A stretch of DNA of 32,072 nt from Actinomycetota bacterium (GCA_016201135.1 JACQDK010000035.1:1-32072), one strand, 5' to 3'. Positions 7,748 to 16,245 are shown, numbered from the stretch's first letter. The notes: generated by a model from the letters alone, not told the origin. A program made the numbers and translations.

Positions 7748-8622
7748 GCGTCTACGTGGACAAGGACTCTCCGGTCGTCATCCAGGGCTTCACCGGCCAG
7801 CACGCGACCTTCCACGCCGAGGAGGCGATGAAGTTCGGCACGAAGGTGGTCGGGGGCGTCACGCCCGGCAAGGGCGGCTCCACGCACCTGGGGCTGCCGG
7901 TGTTCAACAGCGTCGAGGAGGCGGTTCGCGAGACAGGAGCGACCGTGTCGGGCATCTTCGTGCCGCCGCAGCTCGCGACCGACTCGCTGCTCGAGGCCGC
8001 GGAGGCCGGGGTCGAGATCGCGGTGATCATCGCCGACGGCGTCCCGGTGCAGGACATGGTGCGCACGAAGCGCTACCTCGCGGGGCGTTCGACCACGATC
8101 ATCGGACCGAACTCCCCCGGCATCATCACGCCCGGCGAGTGCAAGGTCGGGATCATGCCCTCCCACATCTACTCGAAGGGACGGATCGGAGTGGTGTCCC
8201 GCTCGGGCACGCTGAACTACGAGGCCGTGTCGCAGATGACGGCTCGAGGGCTGGGCCAGTCGACGTGCGTCGGCATCGGCGGGGATCCCGTCAACGGAAC
8301 GGACTTCAAGACCGTCCTGGAGGAGTTCCAGCGGGACTCCGAGACGGACGTGGTCGTGATGATCGGCGAGATCGGCGGCCAGCAGGAGGTGGAGGCCGCG
8401 CGGTGGGCCGCGCAGCACATGACGAAGCCGCTCGTGTGCTTCATCGCGGGCGTGTCGGCCCCGCGCGGGCGGCGGATGGGCCATGCCGGCGCGGTGATCG
8501 CGGGCGACTCGGACACCGCCACCGCGAAGCTGGACGCGATCGAGGAGATGGGCCACCACACCGTGCGGAACCCCGCCGACATCGGCGAAGCGGTGCTGAG
8601 GGCGCTGAAAGAAACCGGGTAG
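7744..8622 (+). CDS. mtkB: Malate-CoA ligase (malate thiokinase) alpha subunit
   Basis: 292 residues with a CoA-binding Rossmann domain (VVIQGFTGQHATFHAEEAM, GGVTPGKGG) followed by the ligase domain with the phosphohistidine loop RRMGHAGAVI (His247). The architecture is that of SucD/MtkB. It carries the phosphorylated-His intermediate and binds CoA, working with the beta subunit to make malyl-CoA. GTG 7744 overlaps the mtkA stop by 4 bp (GTGA), so the two are translationally coupled in the usual subunit arrangement. This is the last gene of the four-gene operon. No strong terminator hairpin is seen in the 33 bp before the next gene, which has its own -10 box. Confidence 0.88.
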   Translation: MSVYVDKDSPVVIQGFTGQHATFHAEEAMKFGTKVVGGVTPGKGGSTHLGLPVFNSVEEAVRETGATVSGIFVPPQLATDSLLEAAEAGVEIAVIIADGVPVQDMVRTKRYLAGRSTTIIGPNSPGIITPGECKVGIMPSHIYSKGRIGVVSRSGTLNYEAVSQMTARGLGQSTCVGIGGDPVNGTDFKTVLEEFQRDSETDVVVMIGEIGGQQEVEAARWAAQHMTKPLVCFIAGVSAPRGRRMGHAGAVIAGDSDTATAKLDAIEEMGHHTVRNPADIGEAVLRALKETG

Positions 8623-8641
8623 CGGGTCGATGATCAGGCCA

Positions 8642-8647
8642 TACACT
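8642..8647 (+). promoter_or_regulatory. -10 box of a probable leaderless promoter
   Basis: TACACT ends 8 nt before ATG 8656, and no Shine-Dalgarno lies between. This is the spacing of an actinobacterial leaderless promoter (TANNNT, with transcription starting at or next to the start codon). It would separate expression of the glycosyltransferase from the operon ahead of it. Confidence 0.5.
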
Positions 8648-8655
8648 CGCCCTGG

Positions 8656-9762
8656 ATGAGGCGCGCAGCGCTGATCGCCGTTCTGGTGGCCCTGCGGGTC
8701 GTCCTGATCCTCGTGGGCCTCTCGACGATCCCTGCGGACGGGCGAACGGCACTCGGGAACGACGCGCGCCGGTTCCTGGAGATCGCTCGCTCGCCCGGCG
8801 TCCCCTACGAGGACTTCCAGGTCGAGGTTCCTCCAATCTCGGTCGCGGCGATCCGTGGGCTCGCGACGTCCGCGCAGAACCCGAGGGTGCTGGCAGCCCG
8901 CCTCGTGTGGGCGATGCTCGCCTGTGAGCTCTGCGCCGCGGCGCTGCTCGCATGGGCGTGGGGGCTCGACGTGGCGACGCGCTACCTCGTCCTCGGCCTC
9001 CCGGTCGCCTTCTTCATCTACTTCAGGCTCGACCTGCTCTCGGTGCTTCTCGCGGTCGCGGGACTTGCGCTCGCCCGGCGCGGCAGACCCGGATCCGGCG
9101 GGTTCTCGCTCGTCGCCGGAGCGTTCACCAAGATCTGGCCGGCGTTCCTGCTTCCAGCCCTCGCCGTCAGACGATCCTGGCGAGGGCTGGCGTGGGCGGC
9201 GGCAACGGGCGTCGCCGGCCTCCTCGCGTGGGTCCTCGCGTTCGGGACGGACGGCCCCAGGCAGGTGCTCACGTTCCGAGGCGCCACGGGCTGGGGGGTC
9301 GAGAGCACGATCGGACTCCCTCTCTGGACGTTCGGGCACGACCGGGTGCGCTTCGAATCGGGCGCCTTCCGAGTCGGTCACGCTCCGGTGACGGCGCGGA
9401 TGCTCCTGCTGCTCGCGACGATCGCAATCCTCACTTGGGTCTGGTACCGGGCGACCGAAGCCACCCTCGATGGCGCCGCTCCAGTGGCAGCGCTGGCGGC
9501 CGTCCTGTTGCTGTCACCTCAGACCTCGTTGCAGTGGATCGTGTGGCTGTTCCCGTGGATCGCCGTGAGCGGCGATCGGAGGCTGCGCACGTGGGCGCTC
9601 TTCGCGGGCGCGTCGGCCACCGGCGTGTACCTGGCCGCGACCGTCGGCGGCAACCTCGGCTCCACCGTGGGCATCGGATTGGAGTTCCTGCGGGTCGCGG
9701 CAATCTTCGCGATGTTCTTCATCGCGTGCAGAGAGCTACGGATGCGGGCGCAGGTCGCATAG
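8656..9762 (+). CDS. GT87-like polytopic membrane glycosyltransferase
   Basis: A 368-residue, strongly hydrophobic protein with roughly eight to ten predicted membrane segments, the first at about 5-25. It resembles GT-C fold, DUF2029/GT87-type polyprenyl-phosphate-dependent mannosyltransferases of actinobacteria. Supporting motifs are an early acidic segment after TM1 (GNDARRFLEIARSPGVPYEDF), YFRLDLLSVLL in the middle, a conserved FTKIWPAFLLP loop near 157-167, and LLLSPQTSLQWIVWLFPW near 284-301. Such enzymes add sugars to lipid-linked glycans on the outer face of the membrane; donor and acceptor cannot be inferred. A shorter paralogue lies convergent immediately downstream. ATG 8656 was chosen because a -10 box precedes it at leaderless spacing. 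Confidence 0.75.
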   Translation: MRRAALIAVLVALRVVLILVGLSTIPADGRTALGNDARRFLEIARSPGVPYEDFQVEVPPISVAAIRGLATSAQNPRVLAARLVWAMLACELCAAALLAWAWGLDVATRYLVLGLPVAFFIYFRLDLLSVLLAVAGLALARRGRPGSGGFSLVAGAFTKIWPAFLLPALAVRRSWRGLAWAAATGVAGLLAWVLAFGTDGPRQVLTFRGATGWGVESTIGLPLWTFGHDRVRFESGAFRVGHAPVTARMLLLLATIAILTWVWYRATEATLDGAAPVAALAAVLLLSPQTSLQWIVWLFPWIAVSGDRRLRTWALFAGASATGVYLAATVGGNLGSTVGIGLEFLRVAAIFAMFFIACRELRMRAQVA

Positions 9763-9798
9763 CCTTCGAGACGCCGTCGGCGCGTGACTCGATGCGCG

Positions 9799-10749
9799 TC
9801 AGCCGGCCAGGTTCGTCACCGGTTCCTCGAGCCCGCCGGCTCGTGAAGGAGAGGCCCCCAAGAGCCAATCCGCAGCCAGAGCGACGCAGAGCCCGTCCCG
9901 GGCAACGAGGAGGATCTTGATGAGCAGCACGTAGAGGTGCGTCGCCTGCCCGTACCCGTATATGAACCAGAGGGTGCCGGTCAGCAGAGCGATCGCGAAC
10001 GTCACGCGTTCGGAACGACGGCCGTCCGCCTGCGTCCCCGCTATCGCCGCCCACGGAATCAACCACAACACGTACTGGACCGAGAAGAGGGGCGAGAGGA
10101 CGAGCAGGGTCGCGACGGCCGTCAACGCGGCGCGACCCTCGGGAAGCGGCCTGTCCCTGGCCCGACGCCATGTTGCCGCGATCAGGCTGGCCGTCAGGGC
10201 GCCCAGCACCGGTCGGGCCCATCCCGCGATACGGCCGATCCGCAGCGTGCCGCCCGCGTGCTGCAACGGGGCGCCGCGATCCCGCCCGCGCCGAAGGAGT
10301 GCGAGCGACGCGGTCGCGAGCAGCACGGTCACCGCATCGAACCGGATGTACATCACCAGGAACAGCGGCATGCCGAGGGCGAGGTAGGACAGCCGGGCCC
10401 GGGACCCCCAGATCCGTGCGATGATCGCGGCCGTTGCAAGGTCGCTGGCGAGAGCGACGACGATGAGCCGCGTCGCCGTGGCCGCAAGTCCGCTCCCGCC
10501 GATCGCGAGGACGAACGCGAGCTCGAGTGGGGCGTATTCGACGGGGAAGTCCCTGTATGGCGTGCCGGGCGACGTGGCGATCTGCTCGAACCGCTGCACC
10601 TCGTCGTAAGGCACCTGCTCGGTGCGCGCATGAACGATCATCATGATGGCTACCACCACGCGCAAAGCGACGAGCAGGATCGTCGCTCGTCGCTGTCGAG
10701 CAGCGGACTTCGCCGGTCGTTCCTCGATCTGCGCCCTCTCCCCACTCAA
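9799..10749 (-). CDS. GT87-like paralogue lacking about 80 central residues
   Basis: 316 residues, clearly homologous to the adjacent convergent protein at 8656-9762. Aligned pairs include QIATSPGTPYRDFPVEYAP with the EIARSPGVPYEDF segment, MYIRFDAVTVLL with YFRLDLLSVLL, and LLVLSPLFSVQYVLWLIPW with LLLSPQTSLQWIVWLFPW. After LALLRRGRDRG (to about residue 159) the alignment jumps. The next segment, QHAGGTLRIGRI, matches residue 232 onward of the paralogue, so residues equivalent to about 148-231 are absent, including the FTKIWP loop. The frame stays open, so it may be a shortened protein or a decaying copy. The only start at the frame's opening is a TTG (10749) without a Shine-Dalgarno. Transport or catalytic ability is doubtful. 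Confidence 0.65.
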   Translation of the reverse strand: MSGERAQIEERPAKSAARQRRATILLVALRVVVAIMMIVHARTEQVPYDEVQRFEQIATSPGTPYRDFPVEYAPLELAFVLAIGGSGLAATATRLIVVALASDLATAAIIARIWGSRARLSYLALGMPLFLVMYIRFDAVTVLLATASLALLRRGRDRGAPLQHAGGTLRIGRIAGWARPVLGALTASLIAATWRRARDRPLPEGRAALTAVATLLVLSPLFSVQYVLWLIPWAAIAGTQADGRRSERVTFAIALLTGTLWFIYGYGQATHLYVLLIKILLVARDGLCVALAADWLLGASPSRAGGLEEPVTNLAG

Positions 10750-10856
10750 CAGCGTGCAACGCTATCCGGTGGGCGCCGCTATAGCGACGACGCGCCGAGA
10801 GGCCGCGGGCCCCGGGTCACCCCTGGGCGCTCCGACCGAAGGTGAGAGCCTGGACA

Positions 10857-11789
10857 CTAGCCGGCGCTGCCCGGTCCCGTGAGCTGCACGTCGCCCTTGG
10901 TGGTAATCACGAACACCTGCCAGTTGTAGTAGACGAGGAAGCTCGCCGGATCGCGCATCATCTGCTTGGCGTACAGCCACACGGCCTTCACGTAGCTCTT
11001 CGACGGGTTGTAATGCCAGAGCGCCCCCCGATAGTCGCCCGGCGCGCCCGAGGCCGCCAGGTAGTTCGCCGCGCCCAGGATCGCGTCGTGCGGGTCCAGG
11101 ACGTTGCCCCCCAACCCGTAGGCCTTCCACGTGGGGCCGATGAACTGCATCGGCCCGCGCGCGCTCGCCGAGCTCGGCGAACGCACCCGGTCGAAGCGCG
11201 TTTCTACGAAGTTGACCGCCGCGAGCACCTGCCAAGCGACGCCGAACCGGGCCTGGGCCTCGTCGTAGGCGGCGCGGAGCTCGGCAGCAGGATCGGGAGG
11301 GGCCGTCCTGAAGTCCGGTGGGTGCGCGCTGGGCGTAATGGTGGAACGGAGCGATGCGCCCGCCTCGACGTTCGCGCGGGCCTCGCGGGCGAGCGGGCCC
11401 GAGAGCAGCGACAGCGTCGATGCCGCCAGGTCGGGCGAGCCCGAGAGCAGGCCGTAGAGCCGCTGCTGGTGCAGCGCGAGCAGCTGCACGTCCTCGGGCG
11501 GCGGCGCCCCAAGGTCCGTCCATCCCCGGAGCGCCGCCCGAAGCCGAGCGGTCGTGAGCGTGAGATCCGCAGCCAGCGTCGCCGGGTCGCGGGAGAGCTC
11601 CCCGTGCGGATCCAGATACGAGGACCCTGCGGGAACGGACACCCCCGAGCTCGGGGACACGGGGGTGGCTGGCGATCCTCCCGAATGGCAGGCCCCGGCG
11701 AGCAGAGTCAGGGCCAGGGCGAGCGCGGCGGCAGCGACGACGGGGCGTCTCGGCAGCGGATGGAGGGGCCTGCGCGGATGGATCGGCAT
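10857..11789 (-). CDS. Lipoprotein lytic transglycosylase (SLT domain)
   Basis: 310 residues. Met at 11789 begins a lipoprotein signal peptide (RR-rich n-region, alanine/leucine h-region, lipobox L-L-A-G-A-C with Cys34), so this internal start is preferred over the longer frame. A Pro/Ser/Gly linker follows, then a helical region, then a transglycosylase-like domain from about 180: AAVNFVETRFDR with catalytic Glu near 196, SARGPMQFIGPTWKAYG, DPHDAILGAANYL, and ALWHYNPSKSYV. It would cleave peptidoglycan glycan strands with 1,6-anhydro product formation, at the outer face of the membrane. A small gene of unknown function is divergent upstream. Confidence 0.85.
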   Translation of the reverse strand: MPIHPRRPLHPLPRRPVVAAAALALALTLLAGACHSGGSPATPVSPSSGVSVPAGSSYLDPHGELSRDPATLAADLTLTTARLRAALRGWTDLGAPPPEDVQLLALHQQRLYGLLSGSPDLAASTLSLLSGPLAREARANVEAGASLRSTITPSAHPPDFRTAPPDPAAELRAAYDEAQARFGVAWQVLAAVNFVETRFDRVRSPSSASARGPMQFIGPTWKAYGLGGNVLDPHDAILGAANYLAASGAPGDYRGALWHYNPSKSYVKAVWLYAKQMMRDPASFLVYYNWQVFVITTKGDVQLTGPGSAG

Positions 11790-11962
11790 GATCCCTGACC
11801 ATATCGCGGTCGGCGGCGCCGGTCCCGGGGTGTCGGGGACCCTCGACCCTTCCCGCGACCCGCCGCACGTGACAGCTTCCGGGGCGGTAGCCCTCCCGGG
11901 CGGCGGGGAGGTGAGGGGAGGCCGGCCCGGGGGTATCCCCCATCTCTGCAAGGAGGCGTGCG

Positions 11963-12322
11963 ATGGAGATCGGGCTGTTCATCCGGTACGGCAAGCTGGT
12001 CCCCGGGCGCGAGGAACAGGCGATCGCGCTCTTCGACGAGGCCACGAACCTCTTCAAGGAGCGGATGATGAAGGGCGACGTGACCTTCTTCGAGCCCTTC
12101 TTCTTCCAGACGAGCGACCGGGAGGAGGAGACCGGGTTCATGATCTTGAAGGGCCCGGCGCCGGAGATCTTCCGCCTGATGGAGGACCCGCGGTACCTCA
12201 TGCTGGTCGGGAAGGCCATGCTGCTCGTCGAGCACTTCCAGGTCGACCTTCTCACGGTCGGCGACGGCATCCGCGACCAGCTGGAACGAGCCACCAAGGT
12301 CCGCGCCGAGCTCGGGATCTGA
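11963..12322 (+). CDS. Small conserved-looking protein of unknown function
   Basis: 119 residues, soluble, with no signal peptide. Composition and pattern (IGLFIRYGKLVPGREEQAI, then FFEPFFFQTSD, GFMILKGPAPEI, an acidic-helical C-terminus) suggest a dimeric alpha-beta barrel-like fold of the kind used for small-molecule or haem binding. That is an impression only, and no family was recognised. The start at ATG 11963 is strongly supported by AAGGAGG 6 nt upstream. It is a single-gene unit between a divergent lytic transglycosylase and a convergent typA remnant, ended by a strong hairpin. The FFEPFFFQ aromatic cluster is unusual. Confidence 0.75.
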   Translation: MEIGLFIRYGKLVPGREEQAIALFDEATNLFKERMMKGDVTFFEPFFFQTSDREEETGFMILKGPAPEIFRLMEDPRYLMLVGKAMLLVEHFQVDLLTVGDGIRDQLERATKVRAELGI

Positions 12323-12327
12323 GGTGA

Positions 12328-12365
12328 GGGCCCGCGCGGGCGTCGAAAGACGCCCGCGCGGGCCC
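12328..12365. terminator. Perfect 17-bp GAAA-loop hairpin, bidirectional terminator
   Basis: Arms 12328-12344 and 12349-12365 are perfectly complementary over 17 bp around a GAAA tetraloop, starting 5 bp after the stop of the small gene on the plus strand and touching the stop codon of the convergent typA frame. There is no T-run, as is common for GC-rich actinobacterial terminators. The symmetry means it could end transcription from both sides. Confidence 0.8.
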
Positions 12366-14082
12366 TACGCCCTTCCCGCCGGGGCCGGCCGCCCGCGGCG
12401 GCCGGCCCTCATGCGTTCCTGCTGCGAGAGGAGCGCCTTGCGGAGGCGCACGTGGCGCGGCGTCACCTCGACACACTCGTCCTCGCGGATGAACTCAAGC
12501 GCCTGCTCTAGCGAGAGCTCCCGCTTCGGGATCAGCCGCACCAGCTCCTCGGAAGTCGACTGGCGCATGTTCGTGAGCTTCTTCTCCCTGGTGGCGTTCA
12601 CGTCCATGTCCTCAGCTCGAACGTTCTCGCCCACGATCATCCCCTCGTAGACCTCCTCGCCCGGGCCCACGAAGAGCGACCCCCGCTCCTGGAGGTTCAT
12701 CAGGGCGAAGGCGGTCGTCATCCCGCGCCGGTCCGACACCAGTGACCCCGTCGGGCGCGTCCGCAGGTCCCCGTGCCAGGGCTCGTATCCGTCGAACACG
12801 TGGTGGAGCTGGCCGGTGCCCCGAGTCTCGGTCATGAACTCGGTCCGGAACCCGATCAGACCCCGGGCCGGCACCACGTACTCCATCCGGATCCAGCCGG
12901 TCCCGTGGTTGACCATCTCGACCAGTCGGCCCTTGCGGAGCGCGAACAGCTGCGAGATCACGCCCAGGTAGTCCTCGGGCGAGTCGATCGCGACCCGCTC
13001 AACAGGCTCGTGCAGCTTGCCGTCGACCTGCCTGGTGACGACCTGGGGCTTGCCGACGTTCAGCTCGAAGCCCTCGCGGCGCATCACCTCGACGAGCACC
13101 GCGAGCTGGAGCTCGCCCCTGCCCTGCACCTCCCAGACCTCGGGCCGCTCCGTGGAGCGCACCCGGATCGAGACGTTGCCGACCGTCTCGGCGTCCAGGC
13201 GCCCCTTCACGAGACGCGCCGTGAGCTTCTCGCCGTCCTTTCCCGACAGCGGCGAGGTGTTGATGCCGATCGTCATCGAGAGCGAGGGCTCGTCCACGCG
13301 GGTGACGGGCAGCGGCCGCGGGTCGTCGGCGTCTGCGAGCGTCTCGCCGATCGTTACCTCGGAGATGCCGGCGACCGCGATGATCTCCCCGGGCCCCGCC
13401 TCCTCGGCCTCGACGCGGTCCAGCGCCTCGGTCACGTAGAGCTCACCGATCTTGGCCGCCTCGATCGTTCCGTCGGAGCGGCACCAGGCGACCGCCTGTC
13501 CGCGCCGGACCGTTCCGTTCCGCACGCGGCAGAGCGCCAGGCGCCCCAGGTAGGGCGAGGCGTCCAGGTTCGTCACAAGAGCCTGGAGCGGGTGCCCCTC
13601 CTCGTACTCGGGCGCCGGGATCCTGGCGACGAGCGTCTCGAAGAGCGGCTCGAGGTCCTCGGCGAGCTCGTCCGGCGACGTTCCGCACCGCCCTCGCCGG
13701 GCGTCGCAGTAAAGGATCGGGAAGTCGATCTGGTGCTCGTCGGCGTCAAGGTCCAGGAAGAGCTCCTCGACCTCGTGAACGACCTCCTTCACGCGCGCGT
13801 CCGGCCGGTCGACCTTGTTCACGACGAGGATCACCGGAAGCCGGGCCTCGAGCGCCTTGCGCAGCACGAACCGCGTCTGAGGCAGGGGGCCCTCGGAGGC
13901 GTCCACCAGCAGCAGGACCCCGTCCACCATCGGGAGCCCGCGCTCGACCTCCCCGCCGAAGTCCGCGTGGCCCGGCGTGTCGACGATGTTCACCTTCACG
14001 CCGCCATAGCGGACGGCCGTGTTCTTGGCGAGGCCACGTGGGCCACGATGGCAACGTTTCGGATGTCGTCGCGAGAGGGCAT
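12365..14082 (-). pseudogene. typA: BipA/TypA translational GTPase, P-loop deleted and frameshifted
   Basis: ATG 14082 begins the expected N-terminus ([16 protein letters not shown]), but after V16 the DNA jumps, out of frame, to the segment encoding [11 protein letters not shown]. Intact TypA has DHGKTT and about 45 residues through switch I (ending G-I-T-I) between these two points. The P-loop and switch I are therefore absent. From about 14032 to 12365 the rest is complete: [17 protein letters not shown] (G3), NKVDRPDAR (G4), domain II, the EF-G-like domains, and a TypA C-terminus ([43 protein letters not shown]). A frame-respecting start would give only a GTPase without its nucleotide-binding loop. 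Either the gene is dead or the sequence has an assembly deletion; TypA is dispensable in many bacteria. Confidence 0.85.
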
Positions 14083-14099
14083 GGGCGTCCAATGCTCCG

Positions 14100-14114
14100 G
14101 AAGGGGACCCCTTC
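14100..14114. promoter_or_regulatory. Perfect 15-bp palindrome in a divergent promoter region
   Basis: GAAGGGG-A-CCCCTTC forms 7-bp arms around one central base, 18 bp before the typA start and 134 bp before the divergent membrane synthase start. The compact symmetric shape suits a dimeric repressor. A TACACT -10-like box for typA lies just upstream of it (14120-14115, minus strand), so a bound protein would block typA. The regulator is not known. Confidence 0.4.
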
Positions 14115-14235
14115 AGTGTACGCGCCGACCTGGGTCGACCGGCGGACCGCCGGGGAGCTCTCGGGGATGCGTCCCTCGATCTCGGTCCGCGAAATGTTCG
14201 GCAGCGGCTTGGCCCTCGAGACCCGTTTGCCGACA

Positions 14236-14241
14236 TACCCT
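14236..14241 (+). promoter_or_regulatory. -10 box of a probable leaderless promoter
   Basis: TACCCT ends 6 nt before ATG 14248 with no Shine-Dalgarno in between. It supports the choice of 14248 as the start of the membrane-bound synthase-like gene and fits the leaderless pattern seen at other genes here. Confidence 0.45.
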
Positions 14242-14247
14242 TCGCAG

Positions 14248-16245
14248 ATGCGCGGCGGCGACCGGAGTCGGCTCTTCCTGGCGAGCTTCCTCATGCTCTT
14301 CGTGGAGCTCGTCCTGATCCGGTGGCTCGGCGCCTACGTCGTCTACCTGTCGTACTTCTCGAACTTCGTTCTGCTGGGATCGTTCCTCGGCATCGGGATC
14401 GGCTTCATCCGGGGGCCGCGCGGCGACTGGTTCAAGTGGTCGCCCGTGCTGCTGGCCTCGACCCTTGCGCTGTCGCGGATCTTCCCGGTATCGATCGACC
14501 GCACCGGCGGACAGATCCTCTTCTTCGGCACGTTCCATCGGTCCGGGCTCCCCGTATGGATCACGCTCCCGGTGGTCTTCGTGATCGTGGCCGCGACGAT
14601 GGCCGCGATCGGCCAGGGAGTAGCCGTGCGGTTCGCGAGGTTCCCTCCACTCGAGGCCTACCGCCTGGACATCCTCGGCAGCATCGCGGGCATCGCCACC
14701 TTCTCGCTGATGTCGCTAGCCGGCGCCCCTCCCGTCGCCTGGTGCGCCGTGATCGCCGCGATCTTCATCGCGGTGCTGCGACCCTCCATCAGCATGCTTC
14801 AGGTCGTGGCGCTGGCAACCCTCTTGCTGATCTCCGGACGAGACCTGCTCGATGCAGGGGTCACGTGGTCGCCCTACTACCGGATCACGTACGGCGAGAT
14901 CGGCACCGGTGCGGTCGAGGTGCTGGTGAACGGCATCCCGCATCAGACGATCACCACGATCGAGCTACGGCGCCAGACCGAACCGACCTACTTCATCCCG
15001 TACGAGCGCGCGGTCGGGAATCCCCTCGATCGCGTGCTGATCGTCGGCGCGGGGACGGGGACCGACGTGGCCATCGCCCTCTCGGAGGGCGCGAAGCACG
15101 TGGACGCCGTCGAGATCGACCCCAAGCTCTTCCGGCTGGGGAAGGACCTGAACCCCGGGCACCCGTACCAGGACCCCCGAGTCTCCGTGCACGTCGGGGA
15201 CGGGCGAGCCTTCCTCGAGCAGACGGACGGCACCTACGACCTGATCCTGTTCGCCCTGCCCGATTCGCTGACGCTCGTCTCGGGCCAGTCCTCACTCCGC
15301 CTGGAGAGCTACCTGTTCACCGAGGAAGCCATGCAGGCCGCCAGGGACCGGCTCGCGCCCGGCGGCGTGTTCGCGATGTACAACTACTACCGGACGCCCT
15401 GGCTGGTCGACCGTCTCGCCAACACCCTGGACGAGGTGTACGGGCACCCGCCGTGCTTCGACTCCTCGCAACGGGTCGGGTACCTGGCGCTCCTGACGAC
15501 CAGCATCGACAGCGCGGCAGTTGACTGCCCGCGGCCCTGGGCTCCCCTGGACCCACCGGTCACGGCGCCGGCGACCGACGACCGTCCCTTCGTCTACCTG
15601 CGCACGGCCTCGATCCCCCCGCTGTACACGGTCGCGCTCTCGCTGATCCTGCTCGCGTCGGTGATCGCGGTGCGCGCGGTGTCGGGTCCGTTCGGATCGA
15701 TGCGGGCCTACGCGGACCTCTTCTTCATGGGCGTCGCCTTCCTGCTGCTCGAGACGAAGAACGTCGTGCAGTTCGCGCTGCTGTTCGGCACGACGTGGTT
15801 CGTGAACGCGCTCGTGTTCGGGGGCATCCTCGTGACCGTGCTGATGGCCATCGAGGTCGCCAAGCGCGTGCGCCTGCGACGGCCGGCGCGGCTCTACGGC
15901 CTGCTCGCCGTCGCTGTGGCCGTGGCCTACCTCGTCCCCGTCGAACGCCTGCTCGACCTCGGCACCGTTCCACGGTTCCTGATCGCGACGGCGCTGGCCT
16001 TCGCCCCGATCTTCTTCGCGAACCTGGTCTTCGCGGAGCGGTTCCAGAACGTCGAGAGCTCCACCTCGGCCTTCGGCGCGAACCTGCTGGGCGCGATGGT
16101 GGGCGGCTGTCTCGAGTACGGGGCCCTCGTGATCGGGTACCGTGCCCTCCTGATCGTGGCCGCGGCGCTCTACGGGCTCGCGTTCCTGACCGGCCGGAAG
16201 TTCCTGCGCGCGCCGGCAGGCGCGCCCGGCTCGAACCGTTCGTAA
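14248..16245 (+). CDS. Membrane protein with embedded spermidine-synthase-like domain
   Basis: 665 residues from ATG 14248. The N-terminal third has about six to seven hydrophobic segments, beginning [18 protein letters not shown]. The middle (about 225-450) is a spermidine-synthase-like, SAM-binding Rossmann domain: [16 protein letters not shown] near 264-280, [46 protein letters not shown]. The C-terminal third returns to about seven membrane segments ([20 protein letters not shown]). Proteins of this architecture are annotated as fused-MFS or membrane spermidine synthases, but true aminopropyl transfer is not assured; the canonical YxE/DS substrate motifs are only partly recognisable (FALPDS). 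Starts earlier in the frame have no ribosome-binding site and would overlap the typA start region. It is convergent with nothing and followed by a cupin 48 bp on. Confidence 0.75.
   Translation: MRGGDRSRLFLASFLMLFVELVLIRWLGAYVVYLSYFSNFVLLGSFLGIGIGFIRGPRGDWFKWSPVLLASTLALSRIFPVSIDRTGGQILFFGTFHRSGLPVWITLPVVFVIVAATMAAIGQGVAVRFARFPPLEAYRLDILGSIAGIATFSLMSLAGAPPVAWCAVIAAIFIAVLRPSISMLQVVALATLLLISGRDLLDAGVTWSPYYRITYGEIGTGAVEVLVNGIPHQTITTIELRRQTEPTYFIPYERAVGNPLDRVLIVGAGTGTDVAIALSEGAKHVDAVEIDPKLFRLGKDLNPGHPYQDPRVSVHVGDGRAFLEQTDGTYDLILFALPDSLTLVSGQSSLRLESYLFTEEAMQAARDRLAPGGVFAMYNYYRTPWLVDRLANTLDEVYGHPPCFDSSQRVGYLALLTTSIDSAAVDCPRPWAPLDPPVTAPATDDRPFVYLRTASIPPLYTVALSLILLASVIAVRAVSGPFGSMRAYADLFFMGVAFLLLETKNVVQFALLFGTTWFVNALVFGGILVTVLMAIEVAKRVRLRRPARLYGLLAVAVAVAYLVPVERLLDLGTVPRFLIATALAFAPIFFANLVFAERFQNVESSTSAFGANLLGAMVGGCLEYGALVIGYRALLIVAAALYGLAFLTGRKFLRAPAGAPGSNRS

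Noticed and set aside
6563-8622. Succinyl-CoA synthetase (sucCD) as the identity of the two ligase genes
   Set aside because: The fold is shared, but the FAGINRCDW and RLAGTNVEEG stretches and the adjacent malyl-CoA lyase and glyoxylate aminotransferase fit malate thiokinase better. A phylogeny would settle it.
7312-9381. A 689-codon open frame on the minus strand opposite mtkA, mtkB and the glycosyltransferase
   Set aside because: It is antisense to well-supported genes, is full of Arg/Glu/His/Asp-rich low-complexity sequence typical of GC-rich shadow frames, and has no recognisable domain.
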